A stretch of 7,451 bases of DNA, from positions 1-7,451 of the forward strand of contig JAHEIA010000149.1 of assembly GCA_024639625.1 (NCBI GenBank), given 5' to 3'. Position numbers and translations under genes: made by a program. Shown one piece after another: positions 6,757 through 7,451 of this stretch (its first letter is position 1; every line of letters starts with the position of its first letter). The notes beneath the pieces are model-generated. The model had not been told where the DNA came from, did no database searches, and was given only the letters and a program-made list of their open reading frames with translations. The DNA comes from Chromatiales bacterium (GTDB taxonomy: Bacteria; Pseudomonadota; Gammaproteobacteria; Chromatiales; Chromatiaceae).

Positions 6757-6769
6757 GACAAATTGACCC
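6757..6769. repeat. 13-base element GACAAATTGACCC upstream of the activator promoter
   Basis: Matches 2021-2033 at 12 of 13 bases. It sits 11 bases upstream of the candidate -35 box of the activator gene, a position typical for an activator or autoregulatory site. Its presence at both control regions ties the activator gene to the AOR/moaA operons. Confidence 0.55.
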
Positions 6770-6883
6770 ATAGGGAGTCCGGCTTTCCCTCCCAACGCAA
6801 CCCACCACAAGGCCCCGGTGGCGCTCAGGGAAGGTGCAAGGCGGCCCCCTAGAATGCGGGATACGCGTCGCGCCTACGAGAGA

Positions 6884-6988
6884 GCGATTTGCCGGCCGAT
6901 CGCCGTCTGGAAACGCCGGCAGCGACGGCACGCGGCGATTGCCGGCCACGCCGGGTCGACATGGGACCCCACTCGGGTTGCAAATCGC
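6884..6988. repeat. Cluster of GCGATTTGC-type repeats upstream of mobA
   Basis: GCGATTTGCCGGCC at 6884-6897 recurs with one base missing as GCGATTGCCGGCC at 6935-6947. GCAAATCGC at 6980-6988 is an exact inverted copy of 6884-6892. They may be binding sites or pair in the mobA leader RNA. I do not see the features of the known molybdenum-cofactor riboswitch that I would need to name it. Confidence 0.4.
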
Positions 6989-7027
6989 GGCGCGGTGACC
7001 GATGCTGCGAGCTATCCACGGCAAAGA

Positions 7028-7451
7028 GTGTTCGATCGAACTGCGGACTTGCGGAATTTTTCAGGATTGAGCCAGGAAGTCTCTATAACGGGTGTCGTTT
7101 TGGCCGGCGGGCGGGCCCGCCGCATGGGTGGAGCGGACAAAGGACTGCTGCCGCTGCTCGGCAGACCGATGATCGAGTATGTTCTCGCCGACCTCAGGCC
7201 CCAGGTCGAACAAATTCTGATCAACGCGAACCGCCACCTGGAGGAGTATGCAGCCTACGGCTATCCTGTGGTGGAGGACATGTTGAGCGGTTTTGCCGGC
7301 CCATTGGCGGGGCTGGCCGTTGCCATGACGTGTTGTTCCACGACACACCTGCTCAGCGTGCCTTGCGATGGCCCGCGCGTTCCCCAGCAGCTGGCCGAGC
7401 GCTTGCGCGACCGTATGCTGCAGGAGCAGGCCGAGATCTGCGTCGCGCACG
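7028..7451 (+). CDS. mobA: Molybdenum cofactor guanylyltransferase MobA, C-terminus cut by window edge
   Basis: MobA links GMP from GTP to molybdopterin to give the guanine dinucleotide cofactor used by bis-MGD enzymes, in the cytoplasm. The translated frame shows ITGVVLAGGRARRMGGADKG, the GTP-binding glycine-rich loop with the family's lysine, then INANRH, GPLAG and VPCDGP, whose Asp is the metal-binding residue. All closely follow E. coli MobA. About 125 codons from the conserved start are visible, roughly two thirds of the usual 195. There is no in-frame ATG before the conserved region, so a GTG or TTG start must be used: GTG at 7028 (taken here), TTG at 7049, or TTG at 7067, which gives an N-terminus of E. 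coli-like length. GTG at 6995 is also in frame. None has a good ribosome site. Confidence 0.88.
   Translation, partial: MFDRTADLRNFSGLSQEVSITGVVLAGGRARRMGGADKGLLPLLGRPMIEYVLADLRPQVEQILINANRHLEEYAAYGYPVVEDMLSGFAGPLAGLAVAMTCCSTTHLLSVPCDGPRVPQQLAERLRDRMLQEQAEICVAH

Larger units (their letters stand above)
6557..7027. other. Intergenic region between the sigma-54 activator and mobA
   Basis: About 470 bases without a convincing gene. The left half holds a sigma-70-like minus-strand promoter for the activator, an inverted repeat in its spacer and the 13-base shared element. The right half (6880-6990) is GC-rich with a set of related repeats but no recognised RNA. A 144-codon minus-strand open frame at 6590-7024 has no ribosome site or domain signature and overlaps these signals, so I do not call it. 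Confidence 0.6.

Noticed and set aside
6590..7024. A 144-codon minus-strand open frame between the activator and mobA
   Set aside because: Its composition is rich in Arg, Pro and Gly without motifs, it lacks a ribosome site, and it overlaps the activator's promoter signals.

Overview
This is a GC-rich, gene-dense window, most likely from a proteobacterium. The evidence is a MobA close to the enterobacterial form, an NtrC-type sigma-54 activator, and strong GGAGG ribosome binding sites. No species can be assigned from the sequence alone. The window looks like a locus for making and controlling a tungsten (or molybdenum) pterin enzyme of the aldehyde:ferredoxin oxidoreductase (AOR) family.

Layout. 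Bases 1-1860 (minus strand) hold a two-gene operon: a 16-cysteine polyferredoxin, then the catalytic AOR subunit, whose last quarter lies off the left edge. Bases 1861-2208 form a divergent control region. Bases 2209-5105 (plus strand) hold a tight operon: moaA (first step of molybdopterin synthesis), an fdhD-family sulfurtransferase-like gene with an unusual cysteine pattern, and a one-component regulator joining an excisionase-type helix-turn-helix to a periplasmic-binding-protein-like sensor domain. A convergent sigma-54 activator (5132-6556, minus strand) follows after only 26 bases; its receiver domain has lost several phosphorylation residues. Bases 6557-7027 are non-coding and hold the likely promoter of that activator. 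The window ends inside mobA (plus strand), which attaches GMP to the molybdopterin cofactor.

How they fit together. AOR and the polyferredoxin form the enzyme. MoaA, FdhD and MobA are cofactor biosynthesis or maturation proteins. The two regulators could report on oxyanion or cofactor supply and on an unknown cue. The divergent region carries a candidate sigma-54 promoter facing each way, with a cluster of GTGAGACAA-like half-sites between them. A 13-base element there (GACAATTTGACCC) recurs with one change upstream of the activator's own gene. This suggests the activator drives both operons and is itself tied to the same circuit. That wiring is inference from sequence motifs, not shown directly.
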